DNA of 64,000 nt from Acetobacter garciniae (GCF_017377735.1 NZ_JAFVMH010000004.1:62001-126000), one strand, 5' to 3'; positions 1 through 9,261 are shown, numbered from the stretch's first letter. The notes: a model not told the origin generated them from the sequence alone. Program-made: numbers and translations.

Positions 1-261
1 GGCGTTTTCGGCGCGACCATGCTCTCTGTCCGGCTGAAAATCGCAACACTTCCGCCTTTTATGCCGATAGGCATGCTGTTCGGGCTTTCGCTCTTATGCG
101 GTATCGGATTTACGATCAGCCTGTTTATCGCCAACCTGGCATTTTCGGGTTCCGCATTGATATCATCAGCAAAAATCGGAATATTTGCAGGCTCCGTCCT
201 GTCTGCCCTGACAGGATGGCTCTGGCTGCGCCTTTCCCCACTGCGCACAGGCGCTGCGTGA
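1..261 (+). CDS. nhaA: Na+/H+ antiporter NhaA, C-terminal fragment (cut by window edge)
   Basis: This is the last 86 residues of an NhaA-type antiporter, an inner-membrane protein that expels Na+ in exchange for H+. The frame is open from the first base, so the real start and most of the transmembrane core lie upstream; the ATG at 19 is internal. Two hydrophobic segments are visible, and the stretch LCGIGFTISLFIANLAF matches the conserved GIGFTMSLFI-type block of the last helices of the family. The stop is followed 62 bp later by the palindromic repeat at 324-403, which may act as its terminator. The family call rests on the conserved block and hydrophobicity and is fairly secure. Nothing can be said about its promoter. 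Confidence 0.85.
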   Translation, partial: GVFGATMLSVRLKIATLPPFMPIGMLFGLSLLCGIGFTISLFIANLAFSGSALISSAKIGIFAGSVLSALTGWLWLRLSPLRTGAA

Positions 262-323
262 CAGTCGGGGCGCTAACAACTGCTTGGAGATCGGTTCAAA
301 ACAACACTTTGATCAATAGTGAT

Positions 324-403
324 AAAAGTTTTTGGTGAAGCTTTTTTCAAAAAGCTTGAGGGATCGTCAATTTTTTTGAAAAAAGACGATACCTAAAAAC
401 TTT
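324..403. repeat. Cloverleaf-type palindromic repeat, full copy 1
   Basis: An outer stem is formed by AAAAGTTTTTGGT (324-336) and ACCTAAAAACTTT (391-403). Inside it lie two independent hairpins, one built on GAAGCTTTTT/AAAAAGCTT (337-357) and one on ATCGTC/GACGAT (363-390). The same architecture recurs in the opposite orientation at 52424-52504, and decayed relatives lie at 6350-6541. This copy lies downstream of nhaA and beside a dead transposase. Confidence 0.75.
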
Positions 404-424
404 GGGACTGGCATAGGTAGTAGT

Positions 425-807
425 GACGGGACGGGTTAGCCCATCTGGTAAGAATTTCATGAGCTTTGCGGGAGAGCCCGTATTGAACCGCTACTCGCAC
501 TCGGCCAGGGAGAGGTGGAAGTCCTTACGTGGTATTCCCCCTGAGTGAAATGCCTGCTGTGATCGACGCGCTCATGATGGAACTCAGACACATCGAGCTT
601 GTCGGAGGCATACCAGGAAACACCGTAAACGATTGAATCCGGTAGAACTTTCTGCCGGATGAGAGACATCAGCGTCCGATGCCCAGCATTATTGCGATTG
701 ACGCCCACAAGTTCGGCTGCACTCCGTGCAGGCGTGCCCGCAACGAAGTGCTCCACAAGCCGTTTCTGGGTGCCAACAAGCAATCGTCTGCGACGACGTG
801 CTTTCAT
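425..807 (-). pseudogene. Decayed IS1016-type (IS1595 family) transposase remnant
   Basis: Read on the minus strand, the N-terminal part carries the helix-turn-helix block of IS1016-type transposases (residues resembling HFVAGTPARSAAELVGVNRN). It runs directly into KVLPDSIVY and SDKLDVSEFHHERVDHSRHF, which belong to the C-terminal half. The central part with the first catalytic Asp (the DESYFGG region in intact members) is missing. After about position 545 the expected HINGIENFWNQAKRHLRKF block is also missing and the frame shifts. The family's LKECEWRFN ending appears in another frame as LAECE-stop-RFN, with Trp replaced by TAG. The element therefore has two internal deletions, a frameshift and a nonsense codon and cannot move. 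Its ends and terminal repeats could not be defined. Confidence 0.7.
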
Positions 808-974
808 AAGGCATATCAAGCCTTTATCGGCTTACCTATGCCAGCCCCCAGACTTGACGTTCCCATTTGCCTCGGCAACTCAGGATATGCATCAATCCAA
901 CCATAGAATGCTATTGTGGAAAAACGCGGCCACCGTCTTTTGTCAACAAAACCCAGGCGACAGAGAGAAGACAC

Positions 975-1868
975 ATGATCATAGACTTCAAGACATTAGA
1001 AGCTGTCCTTTGGATCGACCGACTTGGTAGCTTTCGTGCTGCCGCGGAAGCCCTGCATATGACACAGCCCGCAGTGTCGGTCAGAATTTCCCAATTGGAG
1101 ACAGCACTGGACGCTCGAGTATTCTACCGCGAACCCAAGTCCGTCACTTTGACGCCAGTTGGCATGACGCTTGTACATTACGCAAAGCAAATTCTCGAAT
1201 TAAGGGACGAACTGGTCGAAACGATCAAGGGACATCAGGAAGCCAGCGGCATTATCCGAATTGCCGCGATCGAGACCATAGCTCAGACATGGATCTCAGA
1301 CCTTCTCATGGAAATTCGACACAAATACCCGAATTTGACTGTCGATCTCGAAATCGCCATCTCTGACGAAATTTCACGCAAGATTACAAAAGGCATGGTG
1401 GATGTAGGTTTTTTTCTGGGCCCGGTGAACTCTCCCAAGATGATCGAAAGCGAATTATGCCGCTATGAAACCGCCCTGGTCGGAGAAGGCAGCCTGTCTT
1501 TTCAGAATGCTGATAAGCTTGATCTGGGCCAGGTACCGTCCATTTCCATTGTCACCATGTCTCGAAACACCATTCCTCATTCCGCGATAAGAAATTTTCT
1601 TGCGCGCGAGGGGATCGTCCATCACCGTGTCGATACGATGAGTTCCATACCCTCCATCCTGACGATCACGTTGCGTGGTGAGGGGCTGGCCCTATTACCC
1701 TATGCCGTCATGCGCGAATATCTCGCCAGCGGTAAACTCCGGGTCTTTGAAACAGGCATGAAGCTGCCGGTTCTGCGCTGCGTGGCAGGACGCCTGATCA
1801 ATCACGGATCGCCGGTTATCGAGGATATTGTCTCGATCGCCGAACGGGTATCCGCGTCTATTACCTAG
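975..1868 (+). CDS. LysR-family transcriptional regulator
   Basis: A 297-residue LysR-type regulator with an N-terminal winged helix-turn-helix (about residues 5-62, containing GSFRAAAEALHMTQPAVSVR) and a C-terminal periplasmic-binding-like effector domain. The ATG at 975 is chosen because a purine-rich GAGAGAAG lies just upstream and the HTH begins at the family's usual distance from the start; an upstream ATG at 867 would add an unrelated tail. It converges on the MFS gene at 1861-3189 with an 8 bp overlap of their ends. Its position at the edge of the 1.9-6.3 kb transporter/DUF1445/DUF2848 group suggests it controls that group, probably through the divergent region 4110-4307. The effector is unknown. 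Confidence 0.85.
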   Translation: MIIDFKTLEAVLWIDRLGSFRAAAEALHMTQPAVSVRISQLETALDARVFYREPKSVTLTPVGMTLVHYAKQILELRDELVETIKGHQEASGIIRIAAIETIAQTWISDLLMEIRHKYPNLTVDLEIAISDEISRKITKGMVDVGFFLGPVNSPKMIESELCRYETALVGEGSLSFQNADKLDLGQVPSISIVTMSRNTIPHSAIRNFLAREGIVHHRVDTMSSIPSILTITLRGEGLALLPYAVMREYLASGKLRVFETGMKLPVLRCVAGRLINHGSPVIEDIVSIAERVSASIT

Positions 1869-3189
1869 AGGCGGACGTGGGGACCGCGCCCCGGCGTGCC
1901 AGTCCCCCCACAGTCAGCACCGCGCCAAGCAGGGCACATCCGGCGACCAAGAACACTCCGGCAAGAGGCGAGCCGAAATGATCACGCATCCATCCGATGC
2001 CATAAGGCCCCAGCAACCCGCCGATCGCTCCAAGACTGTTGATCCATGCCAGCCCCGTGGCAAGTGTGGAGGGAGACAGAACATAGGGCGGCAGCGTGAA
2101 AATCATGGACGTCGTGCACAAAGCTCCCGCCAGGGCGCCGGTCAGGAAAAACAGGGCCAAACCACCACGGGCCTGGACGAAAAAAGTCAGTACCAGGCAT
2201 ATGCATACACACAGGAATGGCCCTGCCAGATGCCAGCATCGCTCCTCATGCTTGTCGGAACTTCGCGCGTTCAGGGTCATGCTAATGGCTGCGACAGCAA
2301 AAGGTATTGCAGTATAAAGCCCTGTCGCCGTCGGTGACCCCGGTATGACCTGACCGATGAAGGTGGGAATCCAGAACACGATCCCATAGTTACACACGGC
2401 CTGACAAAAGCAGATCACCACCAGAAGGCGCACCTCACGCTGGCCGAGGGCGGCAAGGAACGACGCCCTTCGGCCCGTTTCTCCACCACTTCCTATCTGT
2501 GTGACAAAAGCGTTTTCGCCACCTTTGCCATGGGCAAGAGCAGCTGCCAGAGGTGCCCGCTGGCTGGCGGGCACCCATTTTGCCGTCATGGGCCCGTCAT
2601 CCAGGCGGCAGAAGACCACTCCCCCCAGCAGCAGGGGGGGCACAGCTTCGATCAGGAACATCCATTTCCAGCCGGACAGGCCCAGCACGCCATCCATGGC
2701 ATGTAGAAGGTAGGTGGATACCGGCCCACCCAGCACACCCGATAGCGGAATAGCCAACAGGAATCCACCAGTCACCCGCGCGAGCATGGCGCGGGGGAAC
2801 CACAGAGCCAAATAATAGAGCACAGCGGGATAAAACCCGGCTTCCGCGGCGCCCAGCACAATCCGCAGCAGGCAGAACTGCCAGGCAGAGTGAACGAGAA
2901 TGAACAGGAAGGATGTCACGCTCCAGGCAAGCATGATTGCGGCAATGGTCAGGCGCGGTCCGATCCGCTCAAGTATCAGCGCCGAAGGAACCTGGCATAT
3001 GATATAGCCGAGAAAAAACAGACCAGCGCCGAGCCCGAATGTGGAATCCGAAAACTGGAGTTCATGCTCCATGGGCAGGCGCGCGAAGCTGAGATTGATC
3101 CGGTCCAGGTAGGAAAACATATAGCAGACGATCAGAAGCGGAATAATACGCCAGACGGCCTGCCGGAAAAGCGTCTGTTCTACAATCAT
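1861..3189 (-). CDS. MFS transporter, anion:cation symporter (ACS) type
   Basis: A 442-residue inner-membrane transporter with about 12 hydrophobic segments. The N-terminus carries the ACS-family pattern YLDRINLSFA followed by GLFFLGYIICQVPSALILERIGPR-like sequence, typical of proton-coupled importers of organic acids (tartrate, hexuronate, phthalate and similar). The ATG at 3189 is preceded by a modest AAGG about 10 nt upstream. It lies 77 bp downstream of the DUF1445 gene on the same strand, so the two are probably cotranscribed, linking import of an acidic substrate to that enzyme. The family is secure; the substrate is unknown. It may share a pathway with the MHS transporter at 4308-5618. 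Confidence 0.85.
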   Translation of the reverse strand: MIVEQTLFRQAVWRIIPLLIVCYMFSYLDRINLSFARLPMEHELQFSDSTFGLGAGLFFLGYIICQVPSALILERIGPRLTIAAIMLAWSVTSFLFILVHSAWQFCLLRIVLGAAEAGFYPAVLYYLALWFPRAMLARVTGGFLLAIPLSGVLGGPVSTYLLHAMDGVLGLSGWKWMFLIEAVPPLLLGGVVFCRLDDGPMTAKWVPASQRAPLAAALAHGKGGENAFVTQIGSGGETGRRASFLAALGQREVRLLVVICFCQAVCNYGIVFWIPTFIGQVIPGSPTATGLYTAIPFAVAAISMTLNARSSDKHEERCWHLAGPFLCVCICLVLTFFVQARGGLALFFLTGALAGALCTTSMIFTLPPYVLSPSTLATGLAWINSLGAIGGLLGPYGIGWMRDHFGSPLAGVFLVAGCALLGAVLTVGGLARRGAVPTSASR

Positions 3190-3266
3190 GCGAGCTGGAC
3201 CTTCACGCCAAGCAATCCTTCCTGTTCTGTTTTGTATTTTCTACGCCTGGCAGGTAATGTTTTCCA

Positions 3267-4109
3267 TTATATAATCGGAACGGAGAAGTCCTTGACCAAC
3301 CGATCATAATCGGGAATGGCGATATCGGTCACCAGCATGGCGCCCGGCGCATGCGTAATGGCGAAGGCTGGCCTGCTGGCGTCAAGCACGGCCTGGGGCG
3401 TTACGCCACAGGCCCAGAAAACCGGCAATTCGTCTGACTTGATCTCGGTTGCCACACCGTAATCGGGCGTCGCGATATCGGTAATGCCAATTTCCTCGGG
3501 AAAACCGATTTGCACCGGGCCACCATGCGCGAGGGGGATCATGGCACTGATTTCCGTGGCCTTGATAATATCCTTTGAACGGAAAGGCCGCATCGATACC
3601 ACGACAGGCCCACTGAATGGCCCGACAGGCGTGCAGGCGATATTGGTGCGATACATCGAAACCCCTTGCCCGGTCTCGAAATGCCTCATGCTGACACCAC
3701 AGGCCAGCAAGGCATTTTCGAAGGAAAAGGAACAGCCCAGGGCAAAAGCGACCAGATCGTCCCGCCAGAAAGACGCGATATCCGTAACCTCCGCAACCAG
3801 CACGCCGTCGCGCCAGACACGATAGAGCGGCAGGTCGGTACGAATGTCGAGGTCCTGGCCAAGCGCGGGGGCGCTCCAGTCTCCTGGTGCGGACATCCCG
3901 ACCAGGGGACAGGATTTCGGGTTCTTCTCACAAAATTCTTCGAATTGCCGGGCTTGGTCAGCCGGCAGGATGACCAGATTGGCTTGGATATAGCCCGCCG
4001 CCATGCCGCTTGTGATGGTGTGGGCCCGGTTGGCTCGGCACAACCTGCGGACATCCCGCGGCAACGCGTGGAAATAAGGCGGCAGGGACCGCAGGTTCAT
4101 ATCCCGCAT
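3267..4109 (-). CDS. DUF1445 / D-glutamate cyclase family protein (N-terminal half of DGLUCY)
   Basis: A 280-residue soluble protein of the DUF1445 (YcsI, putative hydro-lyase) family. Diagnostic stretches are [20 protein letters not shown], an MYRTNI block, [25 protein letters not shown] and [11 protein letters not shown], ending with [12 protein letters not shown]. In vertebrate D-glutamate cyclase (DGLUCY), which interconverts 5-oxo-D-proline and D-glutamate, this family forms the N-terminal part. The C-terminal part, DUF4392, is encoded separately at 10039-11115 in this locus. The ATG at 4109 is chosen because GGAG lies 8 nt upstream; GTG at 4112 is also in frame. It heads a probable two-gene unit with the ACS transporter and is divergent from the MHS transporter gene. 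Enzymatic activity is inferred from the family only. Confidence 0.85.
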   Translation of the reverse strand: MRDMNLRSLPPYFHALPRDVRRLCRANRAHTITSGMAAGYIQANLVILPADQARQFEEFCEKNPKSCPLVGMSAPGDWSAPALGQDLDIRTDLPLYRVWRDGVLVAEVTDIASFWRDDLVAFALGCSFSFENALLACGVSMRHFETGQGVSMYRTNIACTPVGPFSGPVVVSMRPFRSKDIIKATEISAMIPLAHGGPVQIGFPEEIGITDIATPDYGVATEIKSDELPVFWACGVTPQAVLDASRPAFAITHAPGAMLVTDIAIPDYDRLVKDFSVPII

Positions 4110-4307
4110 CACTCTTTCTCCGGGGATCGTTCATGGATGAGTCCTGACACGATGGCCTGACGGTAGCATGATGGTCATTCCGGCTTCAAATCATCAAAAT
4201 AAATATCCTGGTATAAGGGAAAATTATCGGCCCATCAGAAGGGTCTTTTCTTATTTTTATATGCGTTGAATAGAGATTTTGATTTGACCTGCGGCCCCAA
4301 ACCCACG
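4110..4307. promoter_or_regulatory. Divergent regulatory region between DUF1445 and MHS transporter genes
   Basis: This stretch of about 200 bp separates the divergent starts at 4109 (minus) and 4308 (plus). Its central part (about 4180-4260) is clearly richer in A+T than the flanking genes, as expected for back-to-back promoters. No convincing -35/-10 pair or LysR T-N11-A site could be picked out with confidence. It is the likeliest target of the LysR protein at 975-1868. Confidence 0.45.
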
Positions 4308-5618
4308 ATGATTGCAATCATGATCCAGCCCATATCCCTTCGGCAGACCCCACCCTCCGCCCTGGTGCTTGCCGCGGCCGCCACGATCGGTACAACGCTC
4401 GAATGGTATGACTTCATCGTGTACAACATGATGACGGCTCTCGTTTTCAACGAACTGTTCTTCGTTTCAAAAAATACCGTTACAAGCCTGGTATTTGCTT
4501 TCCTGACCTACGCGACGGGCTATCTTTCCCGCCCTCTGGGCGGCATCCTCCTGGGGCGGCTGGGAGATATAAAGGGCAGACGGTTCGTTTTGACAATTTC
4601 CCTCGTACTCATGGGGATCTGCACGGGCCTTATCGGGCTTTTGCCGGTCTACAATTCCGTAGGAAGCCTTGCTCCGTTCCTGCTGATCGTATTGCGGCTT
4701 GTCCAGGGTATAGCGCTGGGAGGAGAATGGGCGGGGGCTGTTCTTCTAAGCGTGGAACATGGCGAAGCGGACAGCCAGAAACAGCGCGCGTCATGGGCGC
4801 AGATAGGCCCCGGTGCCGGGACCGTACTGTCAGCGCTTGTCATTGCCATGGTAACACAGGCAACCAACCATCAGCAGTTTCTGGCCTGGGGGTGGCGAAT
4901 TCCATTTTTCATCAGCTTCATCCTGGTTCTGTGCGGGGTGGCGGTGCGTCTGCGTATTCCTGAAACTCCGGTTTTCCAGGAGCATAAGGCGCGCACGGAC
5001 CAGACAAACGGTCGTCCACCCATACCCCGGCTGGAACGACGGGCCCTGATCCTGGCGTCGGGTTCCAGAATAGGGCCCGATGTACTTTATAGCCTGCTTA
5101 CTGTTTTCGCCCTCAGTTATGCGACAAATTTCACGCATATCGCAAATTCCGTCATGCTGACGGCTTTGCTCACGGGATCGACGCTGAGTATCGGCGTAAC
5201 GTTGCTGTCGGGACGCCTGGCAGATTACGTGGGAATCAAACCGGTTTTCCTGACGGGGCTTGCCATGGCGATAGCTGTCCCATTCCTGGTTTTTCTTGCG
5301 CTCAGCCACCATAGTTCCGCGCTGGTCATAGGCGTGGTGGTGGTGGGTCTATGTGTCCATGCCACGACGTATTCCGTGCAAAGTGCTTTCATTATTAGCT
5401 TGTTTCCACCGGCCAACCGTTATTATGGGGCTTCGGTCGCTTACAATATCGGCAGCCTGGCCGGCGGCGGGGCATTCGCTCCGTTGATCATGGTCCTGCT
5501 GTACAGCAGGACGCAAAGCACCTTGCCCCTATGTTTTTATACCGTTCTGGCCCTGGGTATTACCGGAACCTGCGTGCTGCTGGGCAAGCAGGCGAAGGGC
5601 GAAGCCCCGGCCGCATAG
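4308..5618 (+). CDS. MFS transporter, metabolite:H+ symporter (MHS) type
   Basis: A 436-residue inner-membrane symporter of the MHS group (relatives: ProP, KgtP, citrate and shikimate permeases). Typical features are the start of helix 1 with TTLEWYDFIVYNMMTALVF, the SRPLGGILLGRLGDIKGRR loop between helices 2 and 3, and RLVQGIALGGEWAGA in helix 4. About 12 membrane segments can be counted. Start codons ATG 4308 and ATG 4320 are both possible; neither has a clear ribosome binding site, and a TTG lies further upstream at 4266. The DUF2848 gene follows after 14 bp with its own AGGAGA, so they form an operon. Substrate unknown, probably a small carboxylate or amino acid derivative. Confidence 0.85.
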   Translation: MIAIMIQPISLRQTPPSALVLAAAATIGTTLEWYDFIVYNMMTALVFNELFFVSKNTVTSLVFAFLTYATGYLSRPLGGILLGRLGDIKGRRFVLTISLVLMGICTGLIGLLPVYNSVGSLAPFLLIVLRLVQGIALGGEWAGAVLLSVEHGEADSQKQRASWAQIGPGAGTVLSALVIAMVTQATNHQQFLAWGWRIPFFISFILVLCGVAVRLRIPETPVFQEHKARTDQTNGRPPIPRLERRALILASGSRIGPDVLYSLLTVFALSYATNFTHIANSVMLTALLTGSTLSIGVTLLSGRLADYVGIKPVFLTGLAMAIAVPFLVFLALSHHSSALVIGVVVVGLCVHATTYSVQSAFIISLFPPANRYYGASVAYNIGSLAGGGAFAPLIMVLLYSRTQSTLPLCFYTVLALGITGTCVLLGKQAKGEAPAA

Positions 5619-5632
5619 GAGACGACGCTTCC

Positions 5633-6292
5633 ATGAAGGATTATCCCATAACTCTGGCAGCCCCGCAAAAGCTGATCATAGCGGGCTGGACGGGGCGAAA
5701 CCCGTCGGATATCGCGCATCATATCGAGGAGCTGGCTGCGATCGGTGTGCCAGGACCGTCGGCAACACCGCTATTCTACCGGGTGAGCGCCAGCCTGTTG
5801 ACCCAGGACGAAATGATCGAGGTGCTGGGACCGCACACGACCGGGGAGGCCGAGCCTGTCATTCTTTGGGCCGATGACGGACCCTATGTGGGCATCGGAT
5901 CAGACCATACGGACAGGCAGGCAGAAACCATTGGCGTGGCTCTTTCCAAGCAGGTCGCGCCGAAAGTGCTGGGGCGCATGTTCTGGCGCCTGGACGATAT
6001 CGCACTCCGCTGGGACAGCCTTGTCCTGCGGTCCTACCGATGGGTGGGGGGGCAAAAAATCCTCTACCAGGAAGGAACGCTGGCCAGCATGCGCCCACCG
6101 ACCGACCTGCTGCCGCGTTATCAGGCACAGGACGGCGCCTTGCAGAAGGGAGCTGTCATGTTCTGTGGCACGGTGCCCGTTATAGGACCGCTCTGTAGCG
6201 CAGAAATGTTCGAAATCGTCCTTTCTGATCCCCAGAGTGGGAAAAGCCTTTCCCATCTTTACCGTATCAGAGAACTGCCCGTTATAGCCTGA
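5633..6292 (+). CDS. DUF2848 family protein
   Basis: A 219-residue soluble protein recognised as DUF2848 by its opening pattern LIIAGWTGRNPSDIAHHIEE, followed by ELAAIGVPGPSATPLFYRVS, and by the central SDHTDR motif. To my knowledge no biochemical function is established. The ATG at 5633 has AGGAGA 10 nt upstream and sits just behind the MHS transporter stop, so it is translated from the same mRNA. Length is normal for the family and no signal peptide or membrane segment is visible. Given its operon partner and the nearby D-glutamate cyclase-type genes, an enzyme acting on an imported amino-acid- or keto-acid-like compound is a reasonable inference, not an observation. Confidence 0.8.
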   Translation: MKDYPITLAAPQKLIIAGWTGRNPSDIAHHIEELAAIGVPGPSATPLFYRVSASLLTQDEMIEVLGPHTTGEAEPVILWADDGPYVGIGSDHTDRQAETIGVALSKQVAPKVLGRMFWRLDDIALRWDSLVLRSYRWVGGQKILYQEGTLASMRPPTDLLPRYQAQDGALQKGAVMFCGTVPVIGPLCSAEMFEIVLSDPQSGKSLSHLYRIRELPVIA

Positions 6293-6349
6293 GAAAGTGT
6301 TACCAAAGCTGATTGATGACATACTCAGCAAGCGCTCTAAAAAATCCTG

Positions 6350-6418
6350 AAAAAATGGTTTAAAAAAATCTTCTGGCAGAATTATCTTTCAAAAATTCGA
6401 TACCCAAGAGCTTTGACT
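6350..6418. repeat. Decayed palindromic repeat, copy B
   Basis: The right half, with TTCAAAAATTCGATACCCAA followed by GAGCTTTGAC, resembles the right half of the full repeat at 324-403 (GACGATACCTAAAAACTTT) in the same orientation. The left half is too degraded to pair well. It lies between the convergent DUF2848 and TonB-dependent receptor genes. Confidence 0.4.
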
Positions 6419-6480
6419 GTTCATATCAAGAGTTTGTCCCACGAGATTGTTCCAGAAACCTGTCAACGCACCATTCTGAA

Positions 6481-6541
6481 GATTTTAGAAAATGTTTGAC
6501 GAAGAACGTCGCTTTTTTCAAAAAAGTGACACCTAAAAACT
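6481..6541. repeat. Decayed palindromic repeat, copy C
   Basis: A good hairpin GTCGCTTTTTT/AAAAAAGTGAC spans about 6508-6530 and is followed directly by ACCTAAAAACT, exactly as in the right half of the copy at 324-403. The outer left arm is lost or altered. The T-rich hairpin could still terminate transcription of the receptor gene that ends at 6679. Confidence 0.6.
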
Positions 6542-6678
6542 CTCGTTCCTGGTTATCAACTGGTGATTTTGAAATGGTCGCTGCTTCTCTGTGCCCCAAA
6601 AACGGAAGCACCCCCGTCGCGTCGCGACAGGGGTAAGTGGCAATATCAAAAGCGTATTCCCGGCAGGACCGTGGAGGA

Positions 6679-9261
6679 TTAGAAATCATAGTTCATTTTT
6701 ACATAATACATTCCGCCATTGAAACCGTAGGGGGAATTGCTGGGATAGATAAAGGCATTTTGAAGCGCCGCGCGTGACGCCGCATTGGCCATGTGCGGAT
6801 AATGGTTGCCCAGATTGTAGGCGCCACCCGCCGCATGCCAGCGGGGCGTGATATCGTATCCCAGCTCAAGATTTGTAATGTAGGAGGGCCCGGCATATGT
6901 CCATTGGGCTTGGGTCAGCGAGGGTGCAGCGACAAAGGTATAAGCCCCGAAACGCTGCTCCTGTACACGTGCAGAAAACCGGCCGAATTTCCAGTTGACT
7001 GTCAGGTTCTCAATATTCTTGGGCGCGGAATGCAGAAGGTATTCCGCGTTGGTCCGGTTGAAGGCGGATAGGCCAAGATTTTTCAGGATCGAAGGTGTGG
7101 CGTTATAGTGACTGATCTCGCTGTCCGCGATGTTGAGAGAAAAGCGAAACTGGAAGGTTCCCGCTTTTTTGGTATTGAGAACGTAGGCGGTTGTAATGTC
7201 GCCCCCGTTGGTCGTCGTGTTGACCGGATTTCCATAATAGGACGCATACAGGACGTTAGGCAGTCCCGCGGCGCTCAGCAAGGCTTCGACGCTGGCACCA
7301 CCGAACTGGGTGCTATTATACAGACGGTCATTGATCGAGATCCGATACAAATTGGCCGTCAGCGTCCAGTTGGGCAGCAATGTCGCATCCACCCCGACAC
7401 TATAGCTGCGTGACTGTTCCCCTTTCAGCGGGGTTGCGCCAAGTACCTTCGCCCAGTTCGATGCCACGGGAAGCTGGGCGGTACGATAGGTCGGGAAAGT
7501 CGTTTCGGCAAAAAATGCCTCTTCCGCCAAGGTAGGTGCTCGGTAGCCCGTATTGACATTGGCCCTGAACGCCAGGTTTTTCGTAACGTTGTAACGCGTT
7601 CCTATGGACCCGGTGGGGTGAGTACCCGTATCGTCATAACTGACGGCATGGCCACCCAGTGTCCACTCCCATTGCGGCGTCACATAGAAATCGAGATTCA
7701 CATAGCCGTCGTATACTCCCCTGTTCAGGATGGATCCGGCCTCTTTGGGAATACCGAACTTGTCCACTGCCCCGGCAGATGCCAGCATGCCGGCATCCGG
7801 ACCGTCCAGAATGGGAACACCCCCGTTCAGGGTAGATGCTGCGTCACCCGCACCGACCTGGTAGGTGTCAAAACGGTAGTCGAACCCATAGGTCAGATTG
7901 ACCGGCCGAGGCAGCACGGGCGGCTTGAATATCTTGGTTGACTTGAAGCCCGCATCAAGCTCGGTCGAAATGAACTGCCCCGTATAGAAGCTTGTCGGGC
8001 TTGCCAGGCCCATGGTGGGATTGTCCGTGTCCACAATATGGTTGATCTGCTGGTTGCGGCCGTAATTGACGAACACATCCCATTGCATACCCAGGAGTTG
8101 GTGCACTTTTACACCATTATTCACCTGGAAATCCCATTCCTCGGCATGCCACATGGGTTCCATGCCGTCGGGGTGCAGGGCGCGGACCACGTTGTCATTG
8201 GATGGGGCGCGATATGTCTCCGGGGCGATGATATTCTTGTGCGCGAATGTCGAGGTATTATAGAGTTCGATATTCTCCGTGACAGGATAGGCCATATTGA
8301 TGCTGGCGGTCTCCAGCAGCATCCTGATATTGCCGCCCAGGCGTTGTACGTCCTTGCTGGCGGTCGCGTTACGCGGGTCTCCGGCGAAATAGAGCGAGCC
8401 CAGATAATCCCCCGATCTGTTGGTCGCAAGCTGGTTGTCGATCTGCGCGGCCATGTTCAGATAGCCGCCGTCATGGCCCAGGGCTATGCCGTAATCGGCG
8501 TTTCCGTCGAATGACTGGCCGTCACCCGCGTAAAAGCCGCTATTCTGCAAATTGATTGAGCCGCCTTTTGTGTCCGTTTTCAGCACAATATTGACCGCAC
8601 CGGCCTCGGCGTCCTGACCGTACAGCGCGCTGGCGCCTTCGGTAATGATTTCGACATGATCGATGGCGCTGACCGGGATCAGGGACAGATCGGCCGGATC
8701 GGTGCCGTAATTGGGGCCGGCCTGATAATAATTGAAATTCGCATCCACATGGCGGCGTTTGCCGTTGACCAACATCAGGGTCTGGTCTGCGCCGAGATTG
8801 CGCAACTGCATGGTCTTGTTAAAACCGTTACTGCCCATGCCCCCGAAAGGCGAAGACGTAACGGCGGCCGAAAGCTGGGAAAGTGCCGCCAGGATATTGG
8901 TCTGCCCGGTTTCCTTGAGCTGCTGGGAGCTATAGCGGAAAACCTGGACAGTACTGTGTTCGCGCGTCGAGGGCGAAAATACCCCGCTCCCTGGTGCCGC
9001 CATGCCGTTTACGGCAATTTCCTCCTGCCCTGCCGCGTGCAAGGCGGCCAGACGCTGGGACGTGGGCTTGCGCGTGGAAGGGGGCGTGGCCCCGGGGGAT
9101 GCCACGGCATGTGTCGACTTTACGGAAACTGTTTTTGTCGTGCTTTTGGCTTTGGAAGAGAGGGCATTTTCCGCCGCGACTGCCATATGGGACAAGGACG
9201 TTGTAAGTAGACATGCGACGCTCCAGGACACATGACGCAGTAGATATTTCTGCCAACCCAT
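6679..9261 (-). CDS. TonB-dependent outer-membrane receptor
   Basis: An 860-residue outer-membrane receptor that would import a scarce or bulky ligand using TonB energy. It has a signal peptide of about 30 residues, a low-complexity Ser/Thr/Lys/Pro stretch, a TonB-box-like QEEIAVNGM near residue 85, then a plug domain (through about residue 220, with IDHVEIITEGASALYGQDAE and GAVNIVLK), and a long beta-barrel ending in a terminal Phe. No N-terminal signalling (STN) domain is present, so no sigma/anti-sigma partner is expected. The ATG at 9261 is chosen for its AAAGAGG just upstream; an ATG 30 nt earlier lacks one and would spoil the signal peptide. Ligand unknown; the surrounding catabolic genes argue for a nutrient as much as for a siderophore. 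Confidence 0.88.
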   Translation of the reverse strand: MGWQKYLLRHVSWSVACLLTTSLSHMAVAAENALSSKAKSTTKTVSVKSTHAVASPGATPPSTRKPTSQRLAALHAAGQEEIAVNGMAAPGSGVFSPSTREHSTVQVFRYSSQQLKETGQTNILAALSQLSAAVTSSPFGGMGSNGFNKTMQLRNLGADQTLMLVNGKRRHVDANFNYYQAGPNYGTDPADLSLIPVSAIDHVEIITEGASALYGQDAEAGAVNIVLKTDTKGGSINLQNSGFYAGDGQSFDGNADYGIALGHDGGYLNMAAQIDNQLATNRSGDYLGSLYFAGDPRNATASKDVQRLGGNIRMLLETASINMAYPVTENIELYNTSTFAHKNIIAPETYRAPSNDNVVRALHPDGMEPMWHAEEWDFQVNNGVKVHQLLGMQWDVFVNYGRNQQINHIVDTDNPTMGLASPTSFYTGQFISTELDAGFKSTKIFKPPVLPRPVNLTYGFDYRFDTYQVGAGDAASTLNGGVPILDGPDAGMLASAGAVDKFGIPKEAGSILNRGVYDGYVNLDFYVTPQWEWTLGGHAVSYDDTGTHPTGSIGTRYNVTKNLAFRANVNTGYRAPTLAEEAFFAETTFPTYRTAQLPVASNWAKVLGATPLKGEQSRSYSVGVDATLLPNWTLTANLYRISINDRLYNSTQFGGASVEALLSAAGLPNVLYASYYGNPVNTTTNGGDITTAYVLNTKKAGTFQFRFSLNIADSEISHYNATPSILKNLGLSAFNRTNAEYLLHSAPKNIENLTVNWKFGRFSARVQEQRFGAYTFVAAPSLTQAQWTYAGPSYITNLELGYDITPRWHAAGGAYNLGNHYPHMANAASRAALQNAFIYPSNSPYGFNGGMYYVKMNYDF

